Positions 46,756 to 53,786 of a DNA stretch of 64,000 bases are shown one piece after another; the stretch's first letter is position 1; each line of letters begins with the position of its first letter. Location: the NCBI RefSeq assembly GCF_009711095.1, contig NZ_WMJZ01000007.1, positions 63,601-127,600 of the forward strand. The letters run 5' to 3'. The translations under genes and the position numbers were made by a program. The notes under the pieces were generated by a model that was given only the letters and a program-made list of their open reading frames with translations, had not been told where the DNA came from and searched no databases. This stretch comes from Intestinirhabdus alba. Lineage in GTDB: Bacteria; Pseudomonadota; Gammaproteobacteria; Enterobacterales; Enterobacteriaceae.

Positions 46756-46765
46756 AGTTTCGGGT

Positions 46766-46798
46766 CTGGCACAGTTCTACTTGATGTAACTGTGCCAG
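46766..46798 (+). promoter_or_regulatory. conserved hairpin between VP3 and VP1, unit 1
   Basis: CTGGCACAGTT pairs perfectly with AACTGTGCCAG around the 11-nt loop CTACTTGATGT. Unit 2 has the same loop and inner stem, but compensating changes in the outer pairs. There is no T-run, so it is not a simple terminator; it may act in single-stranded DNA or mRNA. Confidence 0.85.
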
Positions 46799-46862
46799 GT
46801 GACACCGAGCTTACAGCGATTGTGTTACCTATTCACTAACATTGCATAGTTATGAGGTTTCT

Positions 46863-48485
46863 ATGAAAGGTAGTTTTAAGAACCCTTCGGTAATGAATCA
46901 TCAGTTTTCGATGATTCCTTCCGTAAACATTCCACGTTCAGTGTTTAACCGCAGTTCTGGCTATAAGACTACGTTTGACTCTGGATGGCTGATCCCGTTC
47001 TTTGTGGATGAGGCGTTACCCGGTGATACATTCCACATGAAAGTTTCAATGCTGACGCGTATGTCTACGCCTATAGTTCCGGTAATGGATAACCTGAAAC
47101 TGGATTATTTCTTTTTTAGTGTCCCTTATCGTTTACTGTGGGATAACTGGCAGCGTTTTAATGGTGAGCAAACTAACCCTGGTGATTCTGTTGATTATTT
47201 AATACCTCAGATGAAATCCGGTGCTGATGGTTTTGCTGTTCATTCGCTTGCGGATTATTTTGGCTTGCCGACTGGCATTCCTAATCTGTCTGTAAACGCA
47301 CTTCCGTTCCGCGCATATAACCTTATTTACAATGAGTGGTTCCGTGATGAAAACTTGATTGATTCTTCTGTTGTTAATCGTGGTGATGCAGAAACAGATA
47401 TGACGGATTACCCGTTACTTAAGCGTTGTAAACGCCATGATTATTTTACTTCTTGTTTGCCGTGGCCTCAGAAAGGTCCAGGTGTTGGGCTGGGCCTTGC
47501 TCCGATGAATGAGGACTTAACATTTACTTTTTCAAACCGGAGTATTGTTGCGCCTGAGAAAATTGATGGCGTTAAGTTATATTCTAACCATTCAAATCCA
47601 GGCGTTATTATTGCCGATAACCCTACTATTGCCAGCCCGCAGGCAACTGAGGACTGGGATATTACCAGCAGTAATCTTTCTGTCAGTCTTGCCAATGACG
47701 ATGCCCTGACAATCAATTCTTTACGTCAGGCCTTCCAGCTACAGCGTATGCTCGAGCGGGATGCTCGCGGTGGTTCCCGTTATACGGAAATTTTACGCTC
47801 ACATTTCGGAGTAATTAGCCCAGATGCCCGACTTCAGCGCCCTGAATATCTTGGTGGTGGTTCTGTTGACATTAACATTAATCCTGTTGTTCAGAATTCA
47901 TCGACTGATGACGTATCGCCACAAGGTAACCTCGCAGCTTTCGCACTATCAGGTGCGTACCGTCATGGTTTTAGTCATTCATTTACTGAGCACTGCTTTG
48001 TTATTGGCTTATGTTCTGTTCGAGCGGATTTGACGTATCAGCAGGGTATTCCCCGCATGTTTTCCCGTCAGACACGTTATGACCATTACTGGCCTACCCT
48101 GGCTCATTTAAGTGAGCAGGCTGTGCTGAATAAGGAGATATATGCCCAGGGTAATGAAGAGGACGATAAAATCTTCGGCTATCAGGAGCGCTATGCCGAG
48201 TACCGTTATTCACCGTCGAAAATTACAGGTAAGTTCCGTTCGACGGATCCGCAGTCGCTCGATGTGTGGCATCTCTCGCAGAAATTTGAAAACCTCCCTG
48301 TGCTCAATGCTGAGTTTATCAAGGAAAACCCGCCCCTCGACCGAGTTCTGGCGGTTCAGAGCGGCGGTGGTGAAATTGATCCTACCGGTGGTGAGCCGCA
48401 GTTCCTGATGGACTGTTATTTTGACCTTAAGTGTGCACGGCCAATGCCTGTTTATTCTGTACCCGGGCATGTCGATCACTTCTGA
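46863..48485 (+). CDS. major capsid protein (VP1/F), unit 1
   Basis: This gene encodes 540 residues from the ATG at 46863 (MKGSFKNPSVMNHQFS), with GAGG 5 nt before it. It is the jelly-roll capsid protein of gokushoviruses. N-terminal PSVNIPRSVFNRSSGYKTTF and C-terminal PVYSVPGHVDHF are shared with unit 2. A central stretch (about residues 204-282) differs strongly between the units and should form the threefold protrusion. A +1-frame gene is embedded at 47824-48033. Confidence 0.96.
   Translation: MKGSFKNPSVMNHQFSMIPSVNIPRSVFNRSSGYKTTFDSGWLIPFFVDEALPGDTFHMKVSMLTRMSTPIVPVMDNLKLDYFFFSVPYRLLWDNWQRFNGEQTNPGDSVDYLIPQMKSGADGFAVHSLADYFGLPTGIPNLSVNALPFRAYNLIYNEWFRDENLIDSSVVNRGDAETDMTDYPLLKRCKRHDYFTSCLPWPQKGPGVGLGLAPMNEDLTFTFSNRSIVAPEKIDGVKLYSNHSNPGVIIADNPTIASPQATEDWDITSSNLSVSLANDDALTINSLRQAFQLQRMLERDARGGSRYTEILRSHFGVISPDARLQRPEYLGGGSVDININPVVQNSSTDDVSPQGNLAAFALSGAYRHGFSHSFTEHCFVIGLCSVRADLTYQQGIPRMFSRQTRYDHYWPTLAHLSEQAVLNKEIYAQGNEEDDKIFGYQERYAEYRYSPSKITGKFRSTDPQSLDVWHLSQKFENLPVLNAEFIKENPPLDRVLAVQSGGGEIDPTGGEPQFLMDCYFDLKCARPMPVYSVPGHVDHF
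47824..48033 (+). CDS. candidate overlapping membrane peptide inside VP1, unit 1
   Basis: This +1-frame reading frame within VP1 encodes 69 residues: MPDFSALN, a hydrophobic helix (about 6-23), a basic loop RIHRLMTYRHK, a second helix (about 46-65) and the end ERI. Unit 2 has the same frame at 52166-52375, same length, about 65% identical by my alignment. The stop is TGA here and TAA there at the same codon. GGAG lies 12 nt before the ATG and a stop codon (TAA, 47812) directly precedes this region. By analogy with phiX174 gene E, which overlaps gene D, it is a candidate lysis gene. No function is shown, and chance hydrophobicity from the shifted frame must be excluded. Confidence 0.6.
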   Translation: MPDFSALNILVVVLLTLTLILLFRIHRLMTYRHKVTSQLSHYQVRTVMVLVIHLLSTALLLAYVLFERI

Positions 48486-48490
48486 TTTAC

Positions 48491-48513
48491 AGGCCTCTCC
48501 GGAGGCCTTTTTG
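48491..48513 (+). terminator. intrinsic terminator between VP1 and VP2, unit 1
   Basis: AGGCCTC-TCCG-GAGGCCT is a perfect 7-bp stem followed by TTTT, in the 40-nt VP1-VP2 gap. Unit 2 lacks it. It would reduce VP2 relative to VP1 transcripts. Confidence 0.75.
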
Positions 48514-48525
48514 TTGAGGTATATC

Positions 48526-49311
48526 ATGGGTTTTTTTAATTTCAATCATATCCTTGGTCCGCTTGCCGGTGCAGCTTCTGGTTTTATGTCCGGCGGCGTT
48601 CTGGGTGCTGTTTCCGGTGGTCTGAGTTCTGCCTATGCGCAGAGTCAGGAGCAGGATCAGCGCAAATGGCAGGAGAAGATGTCAAATACGGAAGTACAGC
48701 GCCGTGTGAAGGATTTACGTGCCGCCGGACTTAATCCCATTCTTGCTGCTACAAACGGCGCCCTACAGGGCGCCAGTAGTCCACAGGTTCCTGTTGCTCA
48801 GGCACCTGACGTATCTAAGTACACTGGAACGTCTTCTGCGAGACAGCTGGCAGACACTAACGCTAAGCAGGTTGCCAGTAATATTTCACTTCAGCAGACG
48901 CAGTCAGCCAGTAACCTGGCTGACGTAAAGGTTAAGCAGGCTCAGGCCGAAAATATGTCTGCGCAGAATAACCTTATTAATCAGCAGGTCTTGACTGAGG
49001 CAACGCGGCGCGCAAACATGGAAGCGCAGTCCGGTCTATACTCTGCCCAGACAGTCAGACAGAGGCTCCAGGCTGTGGAGGATAAAGTAATATCTGATTA
49101 CCTCAGAACACCTACAGGAGCTGAAAGTGCTAGAACAAGTTTCGATAACAAAACTGGTGGTAGCGTTGGTCTTGTTAATACCACTGCTGGTTTTCTTGAC
49201 AGGCTTTTTGGCCAGAGTTCGTCGCATTCTGCAAAAGCTGTCAAAAATGTGAAGTGGAACGGTCATTTGCTGCCGCCTGATATCCGGGCGAAGTTAGGAG
49301 CACGTGATTAA
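48526..49311 (+). CDS. DNA pilot protein (VP2/H), unit 1
   Basis: This gene encodes 261 residues from the ATG at 48526 (MGFFNFNHILGPLAGAASG), with TTGAGG upstream; the frame is open further back but overlaps VP1. The N-terminus is Gly/Ala-rich and hydrophobic, followed by long helical Gln/Ala-rich segments (about 75-210) expected to form the DNA-ejection tube. KWQEKMSNTEVQRRVKDL is conserved in gokushovirus VP2. A typical Microviridae pilot protein binds 10-12 copies per virion. Confidence 0.9.
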   Translation: MGFFNFNHILGPLAGAASGFMSGGVLGAVSGGLSSAYAQSQEQDQRKWQEKMSNTEVQRRVKDLRAAGLNPILAATNGALQGASSPQVPVAQAPDVSKYTGTSSARQLADTNAKQVASNISLQQTQSASNLADVKVKQAQAENMSAQNNLINQQVLTEATRRANMEAQSGLYSAQTVRQRLQAVEDKVISDYLRTPTGAESARTSFDNKTGGSVGLVNTTAGFLDRLFGQSSSHSAKAVKNVKWNGHLLPPDIRAKLGARD

Positions 49312-49334
49312 CTATTCATTATGAGAGGTTATTT

Positions 49335-49448
49335 ATGCAACGCAAGCGCATGTCACGCCGGGGTTCCCGGCGTTCTTTTCGTAAACATTCTGGTACACAC
49401 AAACGCAATCTGCGTCGTGGATCAGCGCGTGGAGGCTTCAGAATTTAA
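49335..49448 (+). CDS. small basic DNA-binding peptide (VP8-like), unit 1
   Basis: This gene encodes 37 residues, MQRKRMSRRGSRRSFRKHSG at the start and RGGFRI at the end, nearly half Arg/Lys. It should neutralise the packaged single-stranded genome, as J does in phiX174 and VP8/ORF8 in chlamydiaphages. GAGAGG lies upstream. Unit 2 has an equal-length homologue. Confidence 0.88.
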   Translation: MQRKRMSRRGSRRSFRKHSGTHKRNLRRGSARGGFRI

Positions 49449-49464
49449 TGTGTGGTTATACAGT

Positions 49465-49493
49465 CGTTAACATAATGCAACATTATACGCACT
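49465..49493. other. middle Xer site between the two prophages
   Basis: XerD-like arm CGTTAACATAA, a 7-nt centre TGCAACA and XerC-like arm TTATACGCACT. Both arms are phage-derived by position. The centre is one base longer than in the outer sites. Confidence 0.75.
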
Positions 49494-49533
49494 ACGGGTG
49501 CGCTACGTTGATTTTGGTGTCGTGTTGCAGTAT

Positions 49534-49548
49534 TTCTCCACTGGAGAA
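49534..49548 (+). promoter_or_regulatory. hairpin covering the VP4 ribosome-binding site, unit 2
   Basis: TTCTCC-ACT-GGAGAA is a perfect 6-bp stem whose 3' arm is the Shine-Dalgarno sequence GGAG of VP4 (ATG at 49552). It could hold back initiator synthesis. Unit 1 lacks it. Confidence 0.5.
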
Positions 49549-49551
49549 TCT

Positions 49552-50403
49552 ATGGCCTGTACACGTCCCCTCAATGCCTACCGTTCACAATCTGGCAAGA
49601 TTTTTTTTACACCGTTCCGCGGTGCTGAGTTTATTCAGCTTCCCTGTGGCCAGTGTATTGGTTGCCGTTTGAGTCATTCGCGTGACTGGGCTACACGTAT
49701 GGTGCACGAGGCGTTCATGCACGAACGCAACTGTTTTATAACCCTTACTTACAATGATGCAAATTTGCCTGACGGAGGTACCCTTGTCAAAAAGCATCTT
49801 ACCGATTTCTTTAAACGGCTCCGTAAAGCCCTCGGAGAAACTAAAATTCGATATTTTGCATGTGGTGAGTACGGATCCAAATTGTCACGTCCTCATTATC
49901 ACGCCATTATTTTCGGTTATGACTTTCCGGACAAGCGTCTACACCAGAACGGAAAGTTCCCGTTATTTATCTCCTCTCTTTTACAAGCCCTCTGGCCTTT
50001 TGGATTTTCCACAGTCGCAGCGTTTTCTTTCGAATCTGCTGCGTATGTCGCTCGATACTGCGTCAAAAAAATTACAGGAAACCTCGCAGATGAACATTAT
50101 GGCGTAAAGATTCCTGAGTATTCCGTGATGAGTCGTAACCCCGGTTTAGGTTACGATTTTTTTATTCAGTTCTATGATGACATTGTTAACCATGACCGTG
50201 TTGTTTCCCGTGGCGGTCGCCAGACTATGCCTCCCCGTTATTACGATAAATTATTGTCCGGCTGTGACCTTGAGCTGCTCGAACGTAATAAAGAGAAACG
50301 TAAACTTGACGCCCGGATATTAGACCCGTGGCGTCTTGCTGATTTAGATAAATTCAACCTGATTAAATTCAACCGAATGATGAGGAAATTAGAAAATGCC
50401 TAA
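49552..50403 (+). CDS. gokushovirus replication initiator (VP4), unit 2
   Basis: This gene encodes 283 residues from the ATG at 49552 (MACTRPLNAYRSQSGK), equal to the unit 1 start; the frame is open back to 49498. HUH motif RPHYHAIIF and tyrosine motif AYVARYCVKK are intact. CGQCIGCR near residue 35 is shared. It overlaps VP5 by 8 nt. This Rep should recognise its own unit's origin, which I could not locate with confidence. Confidence 0.92.
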   Translation: MACTRPLNAYRSQSGKIFFTPFRGAEFIQLPCGQCIGCRLSHSRDWATRMVHEAFMHERNCFITLTYNDANLPDGGTLVKKHLTDFFKRLRKALGETKIRYFACGEYGSKLSRPHYHAIIFGYDFPDKRLHQNGKFPLFISSLLQALWPFGFSTVAAFSFESAAYVARYCVKKITGNLADEHYGVKIPEYSVMSRNPGLGYDFFIQFYDDIVNHDRVVSRGGRQTMPPRYYDKLLSGCDLELLERNKEKRKLDARILDPWRLADLDKFNLIKFNRMMRKLENA

Positions 50404-50641
50404 CTTATATGCTGTAGTGGATAAAAACCTTAAATGTGATGTACTGGTTTTTCTGTCTGATGATGCTGGCGCTGCGTCAGCGCTTTTTGGTGTCTGGTGT
50501 GCTAACCGCCCTGCTGGCTACCGTTATTATGACCTGTATCAGATAGCTGAAGTTCCTTTTGTTGACGAGCTTTATTTAGTGCTCGAATCTGACCGTATAT
50601 ACATCAGAACTTATTCTGAAGAGGTGAATAATGAAGCTTAA
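50396..50641 (+). CDS. gokushovirus VP5-like protein, unit 2
   Basis: This gene encodes 81 residues starting MPNLYAVVDKNLKCDVLVF. It is homologous to the VP5 of unit 1 and lies at the same position, overlapping Rep by 8 nt and VP3 by 11 nt. A role in DNA binding is only a family-level suggestion. Confidence 0.8.
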   Translation: MPNLYAVVDKNLKCDVLVFLSDDAGAASALFGVWCANRPAGYRYYDLYQIAEVPFVDELYLVLESDRIYIRTYSEEVNNEA

Positions 50642-51086
50642 ATTTTATTCCCGATATAATTACCCTCAGCGTGAGGGTATTACTTTTACTGAACCCACCC
50701 GTACGCAACAACAATTTGCGCGCGAAAGCGATATTAATGAAATTGTGCGACGTGCTATTACAACCGGTGATACTGCCGTTTTCACCCCTGACCAGCGTGC
50801 GGAGTTCTACGACTGCACGTCTTTTGATGACTATCAGTCCTCTGTCAACCTCCTGAATGGTATCAACGACGATTTCTTCACCCTTCCCGCCGACGTTCGT
50901 CGTGAGTTTGCGGATGACCCGGGTAAATATATTCAGTTTGTAGTCAATCCTGAGAACTTCGACCGTTGTGTCGAACTGGGTATTTTTACTCGCTCCGGGA
51001 AGGAGCAGACGTCCTCGTCTGCGAACGTGCCGGAGCCGCCCCCGGCAGGGCCGTCGGAGACGAAAACACCCGGAAGCGATGCATAA
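50631..51086 (+). CDS. internal scaffolding protein (VP3), unit 2
   Basis: This gene encodes 151 residues starting MKLKFYSRYNYPQREGITF. It shares GITFTEPTRTQQ, INEIVRRAITTGD and FYDCTSFDDYQSS with unit 1. The acidic/Pro-rich tail ends GSDA. The 3' codons GAAGCGATGCATAA are nearly identical to those of unit 1. The conserved hairpin follows. Confidence 0.88.
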   Translation: MKLKFYSRYNYPQREGITFTEPTRTQQQFARESDINEIVRRAITTGDTAVFTPDQRAEFYDCTSFDDYQSSVNLLNGINDDFFTLPADVRREFADDPGKYIQFVVNPENFDRCVELGIFTRSGKEQTSSSANVPEPPPAGPSETKTPGSDA

Positions 51087-51095
51087 ATTTGCATC

Positions 51096-51130
51096 GTCGG
51101 CACAGTTCTACTTGATGTAACTGTGCCGAC
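51096..51130 (+). promoter_or_regulatory. conserved hairpin between VP3 and VP1, unit 2
   Basis: GTCGGCACAGTT pairs with AACTGTGCCGAC (12 bp) around the loop CTACTTGATGT, identical to unit 1. The pairs outside GGCACAGTT differ from unit 1 on both strands, T-A to C-G and C-G to T-A. A second stem TGACAC-CAAT-GTGTCA follows at 51131-51146, only in this unit. Confidence 0.85.
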
Positions 51131-51198
51131 TGACACCAATGTGTCAGCGACTTATGTAACTATGCAGTTTTAATGACTGATTATGCAAAGAGGTTATG

Positions 51199-52833
51199 AT
51201 GTCCAGATTTAAAAACCCTTCTGTCATGAACCATCAGTTCTCGACCATTCCTTCAGTAAATATTCCCCGGTCGGTGTTCAACCGGAGCTCTGGCTTTAAG
51301 ACCACATTCGACTCAGGTTATCTTGTGCCGTTTTTTGTGGATGAGGCCTTGCCCGGAGATACCTTCCACATGAAAGTCTCGATGTTGACCCGTATGAGCA
51401 CGCCTATCGTGCCCGTAATGGATAACGTCAAGCTGGATTATTTCTTTTTCGCCGTACCGTATCGCCTCGTCTGGGAGAACTGGCAGCGTTTCAACGGTGA
51501 GCAGACGAATCCTGGCGATTCCACTGATTACCTTATCCCTCAGTTAAAATCCGGCGACAGCGGCTTCCAGACGCATTCTATGGCCGATTATTTCGGACTC
51601 CCTACCCGTGTCCCTAATCTTTCCGTCAGCGCCCTGCCGTTCCGCGCCTACAACCTGATTTACAATGAGTGGTTCCGCGATGAGAACCTTATCGATAGTG
51701 TTCCTGTGCCTCTTGATGACGCAGAGGATGACATTGCTGATTTCCCTCTGCGTAAACGTGGTAAACGTCACGACTACTTCACCTCATGCCTTCCGTGGCC
51801 GCAGAAAGGCCCGGCTGTTACGCTTGGCGTAAACACGGCGTTCTCCACTATTCCGGATATGCCCCTTACGTTTAACTTTGCCGAAGGAACCAGTGGTCAA
51901 CGTAAAGTTGAGGGTTCCACAATAACAGCCCGTAATCAGGGCTTTCTTACTGCTACGGATACAACCGTTCAGGAACCAGATACTTTCTGGACCTTAAATA
52001 CTAGTAAGAATACGTTTGATGCGCTTAATTTCGATGGCTCTGATGCCATTACCATAAATTCCCTGCGTGAAGCTTTCCAGCTCCAGCGCATGCTGGAACG
52101 TGATGCCCGCGGTGGTTCCCGTTATACAGAAATCCTTCGTTCTCATTTTGGAGTAATTAGCCCAGATGCCCGACTTCAACGCCCTGAATATCTTGGTGGT
52201 GGTTCTACTGATATTAGTATTAATCCTGTGGTACAGAATTCATCAACTGACAATGTCTCCCCACAGGGTAACCTCGCAGCATACGCCCTCTCCGGTTCGT
52301 ATAATCACGGTTTTAGCCGTTCATTTACTGAGCACTGTATTATTATTGGCTTATGTTCTGTACGTGCGGATTTAACTTACCAGCAAGGCATTCCGCGAAT
52401 GTTTTCCCGTCAGACCCGATGGGACCATTACTGGCCTACTCTCGCGCATTTAGGCGAGCAGGCTGTATTAAATAAGGAAATATATGCTCAGGGTAACGAC
52501 CAGGACGAAGAAGTATTTGGTTATCAGGAACGTTATGCTGAATATCGTTATTCCCCGTCTAAAATTACCGGAAAAATGCGTTCGACAGACCCGCAGTCTT
52601 TAGATGTCTGGCATTTATCGCAAAAATTTGAAAACTTACCTGTCCTGAATCAGGAATTCATTGAAGAGAACCCGCCGCTTAATCGTGTATTAGCTGTTCA
52701 GAGTTCCGGTAGCGGTGAATATCCCGATGAAAATAGTGGAGAGCCTCAGTTTATTATGGATGCTTTCTTTGATTTAAAATGTGCCCGTCCAATGCCTGTA
52801 TATTCTGTTCCTGGTTATATTGACCACTTCTAA
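51199..52833 (+). CDS. major capsid protein (VP1/F), unit 2
   Basis: This gene encodes 544 residues from the second of two adjacent ATGs (51196 and 51199), chosen because GAGG then has the same 5-nt spacing as in unit 1. Most of the protein is close to unit 1 (for example QRMLERDARGGSRYTEILRS). The central segment (about residues 203-282) cannot be aligned with confidence. The +1-frame gene at 52166-52375 is embedded in the conserved part. Confidence 0.96.
   Translation: MSRFKNPSVMNHQFSTIPSVNIPRSVFNRSSGFKTTFDSGYLVPFFVDEALPGDTFHMKVSMLTRMSTPIVPVMDNVKLDYFFFAVPYRLVWENWQRFNGEQTNPGDSTDYLIPQLKSGDSGFQTHSMADYFGLPTRVPNLSVSALPFRAYNLIYNEWFRDENLIDSVPVPLDDAEDDIADFPLRKRGKRHDYFTSCLPWPQKGPAVTLGVNTAFSTIPDMPLTFNFAEGTSGQRKVEGSTITARNQGFLTATDTTVQEPDTFWTLNTSKNTFDALNFDGSDAITINSLREAFQLQRMLERDARGGSRYTEILRSHFGVISPDARLQRPEYLGGGSTDISINPVVQNSSTDNVSPQGNLAAYALSGSYNHGFSRSFTEHCIIIGLCSVRADLTYQQGIPRMFSRQTRWDHYWPTLAHLGEQAVLNKEIYAQGNDQDEEVFGYQERYAEYRYSPSKITGKMRSTDPQSLDVWHLSQKFENLPVLNQEFIEENPPLNRVLAVQSSGSGEYPDENSGEPQFIMDAFFDLKCARPMPVYSVPGYIDHF
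52166..52375 (+). CDS. candidate overlapping membrane peptide inside VP1, unit 2
   Basis: These 69 codons are in the +1 frame of VP1: MPDFNALN, hydrophobic helix ILVVVLLILVLILWY, basic linker, VTSQ, second helix with HLLSTVLLLAYVL, end VRI and TAA. Start, stop position and both helices match unit 1. The initiation region GGAG...CAGATG lies in a 57-nt block with 56 identities between units. Candidate single-gene lysis protein or holin-like peptide; function is inference. Confidence 0.6.
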   Translation: MPDFNALNILVVVLLILVLILWYRIHQLTMSPHRVTSQHTPSPVRIITVLAVHLLSTVLLLAYVLYVRI

Positions 52834-52842
52834 GGTGAATAT

Positions 52843-53643
52843 ATGAGTTTCTTTAGTAAAGCTCTTGGCGCCGCTTCTGGCGCCCTTTCTGGTTATATGT
52901 CCGGTGGCCCTATGGGCGCTATCGCCGGTGGCCTTAGTTCTGCGTTTGGTATTTCACAGCAGAACGACCAGCGTAAGTGGCAGGAGAAGATGGCTAACAC
53001 GCAGGTACAGCGCCGTGTTAAGGACCTTAAAGCCGCTGGCCTTAATCCCATACTTGCTGCTACCTCCGGTAGTCTTCAGGGTGCCGCCGTTCCTCAGGCG
53101 CAACCCGCTCAGGCTCCTGATGTTTCGAAGTACACAGGTACTGCATCCGCCAGGCAACTGGCGAATCAGAATGCTATTCAGATGGAAAGTAATATTCGTC
53201 TGCAAGGAGCGCAGACGGCTAACCAGCTTGCTGACGTCAGTGTTAAACAAGCTCAGGCCCGTAATATGGATGTGCAGAATAACCTGATAAATCAACAGGT
53301 CTTGACAGAGGCCACTCGCAGGGCCAACCTTGAAGCCCAGTCCGGCTTATACTCTGCTCAGTCAGTTCGCCAGAAGCTGCAGGCGGTTGAAGACAAAGTG
53401 ATAGCCGATTATTTGAAAACACCTTGGGGTGTAGAATCTGTTCGAGGTAAATACGATAATGCAAGTGGCTCAATTGTTAGTCCTTTCAAGCAGTTTACTC
53501 GTTGGACTGATGATGCTTTTGGTCTTTCTGGTAGTTCGAGCCATTCGGCGAAGAAAGTGAAGGATGAAAAAGTAAGATCCAATAGCGTTCGGTATAAACC
53601 GAACGCTTATCAACAACAAATGATAGATAATTACAGGAGGTAG
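52843..53643 (+). CDS. DNA pilot protein (VP2/H), unit 2
   Basis: This gene encodes 266 residues starting MSFFSKALGAASGALSGYMS. It shares KWQEKMANTQVQRRVKDLKAAG and the Gln-rich helical middle with unit 1. It lies 9 nt after VP1 with no terminator between. The C-terminus (about 215-266) is divergent and basic. Confidence 0.9.
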   Translation: MSFFSKALGAASGALSGYMSGGPMGAIAGGLSSAFGISQQNDQRKWQEKMANTQVQRRVKDLKAAGLNPILAATSGSLQGAAVPQAQPAQAPDVSKYTGTASARQLANQNAIQMESNIRLQGAQTANQLADVSVKQAQARNMDVQNNLINQQVLTEATRRANLEAQSGLYSAQSVRQKLQAVEDKVIADYLKTPWGVESVRGKYDNASGSIVSPFKQFTRWTDDAFGLSGSSSHSAKKVKDEKVRSNSVRYKPNAYQQQMIDNYRR

Positions 53644-53645
53644 TA

Positions 53646-53759
53646 ATGCGTAGACGTAAAATGACCCGTCGTGGGTCTAAACGAAATTTTCGTAGACATG
53701 CTCATTCGCATAAACGTAATACTCGACGTGGATCCGTTCGAGGTGGTTTTCGGATTTAA
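53646..53759 (+). CDS. small basic DNA-binding peptide (VP8-like), unit 2
   Basis: This gene encodes 37 residues, MRRRKMTRRGSKRNFRRHAH at the start and RGGFRI at the end, homologous to the unit 1 peptide. It begins 2 nt after the VP2 stop, with the AGGAGG ribosome-binding site inside the VP2 end. It is expected to condense packaged DNA. Confidence 0.88.
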   Translation: MRRRKMTRRGSKRNFRRHAHSHKRNTRRGSVRGGFRI

Positions 53760-53786
53760 CTATTAATTAACAACTGCAACACTTCA

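Larger units (their letters stand above)
45149..49482 (+). mobile_element. gokushovirus prophage 1 integrated at dif
   Basis: This is a complete Microviridae genome of about 4.33 kb between two Xer sites: VP4, VP5, VP3, VP1, VP2 and VP8-like, all on the plus strand. Gene order from VP4 and the VP1 sequence are those of Gokushovirinae. No integrase is encoded, so insertion by host XerC/XerD at dif is implied, as reported for Enterobacteriaceae gokushovirus prophages. All structural frames are intact, and base composition is lower in GC than the chromosome. The unit could be infectious if excised. Confidence 0.9.

Noticed and set aside
48719..48928. Alternative-frame open frames within VP2 (also 52865-53287 in unit 2).
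   Set aside because: Lengths and starts differ between units and the peptides are not conserved, unlike the overlapping frame in VP1.
45160..53786. A phage-encoded integrase or repressor in the units.
   Set aside because: All frames are accounted for by Microviridae genes; no recombinase or repressor motif was seen.
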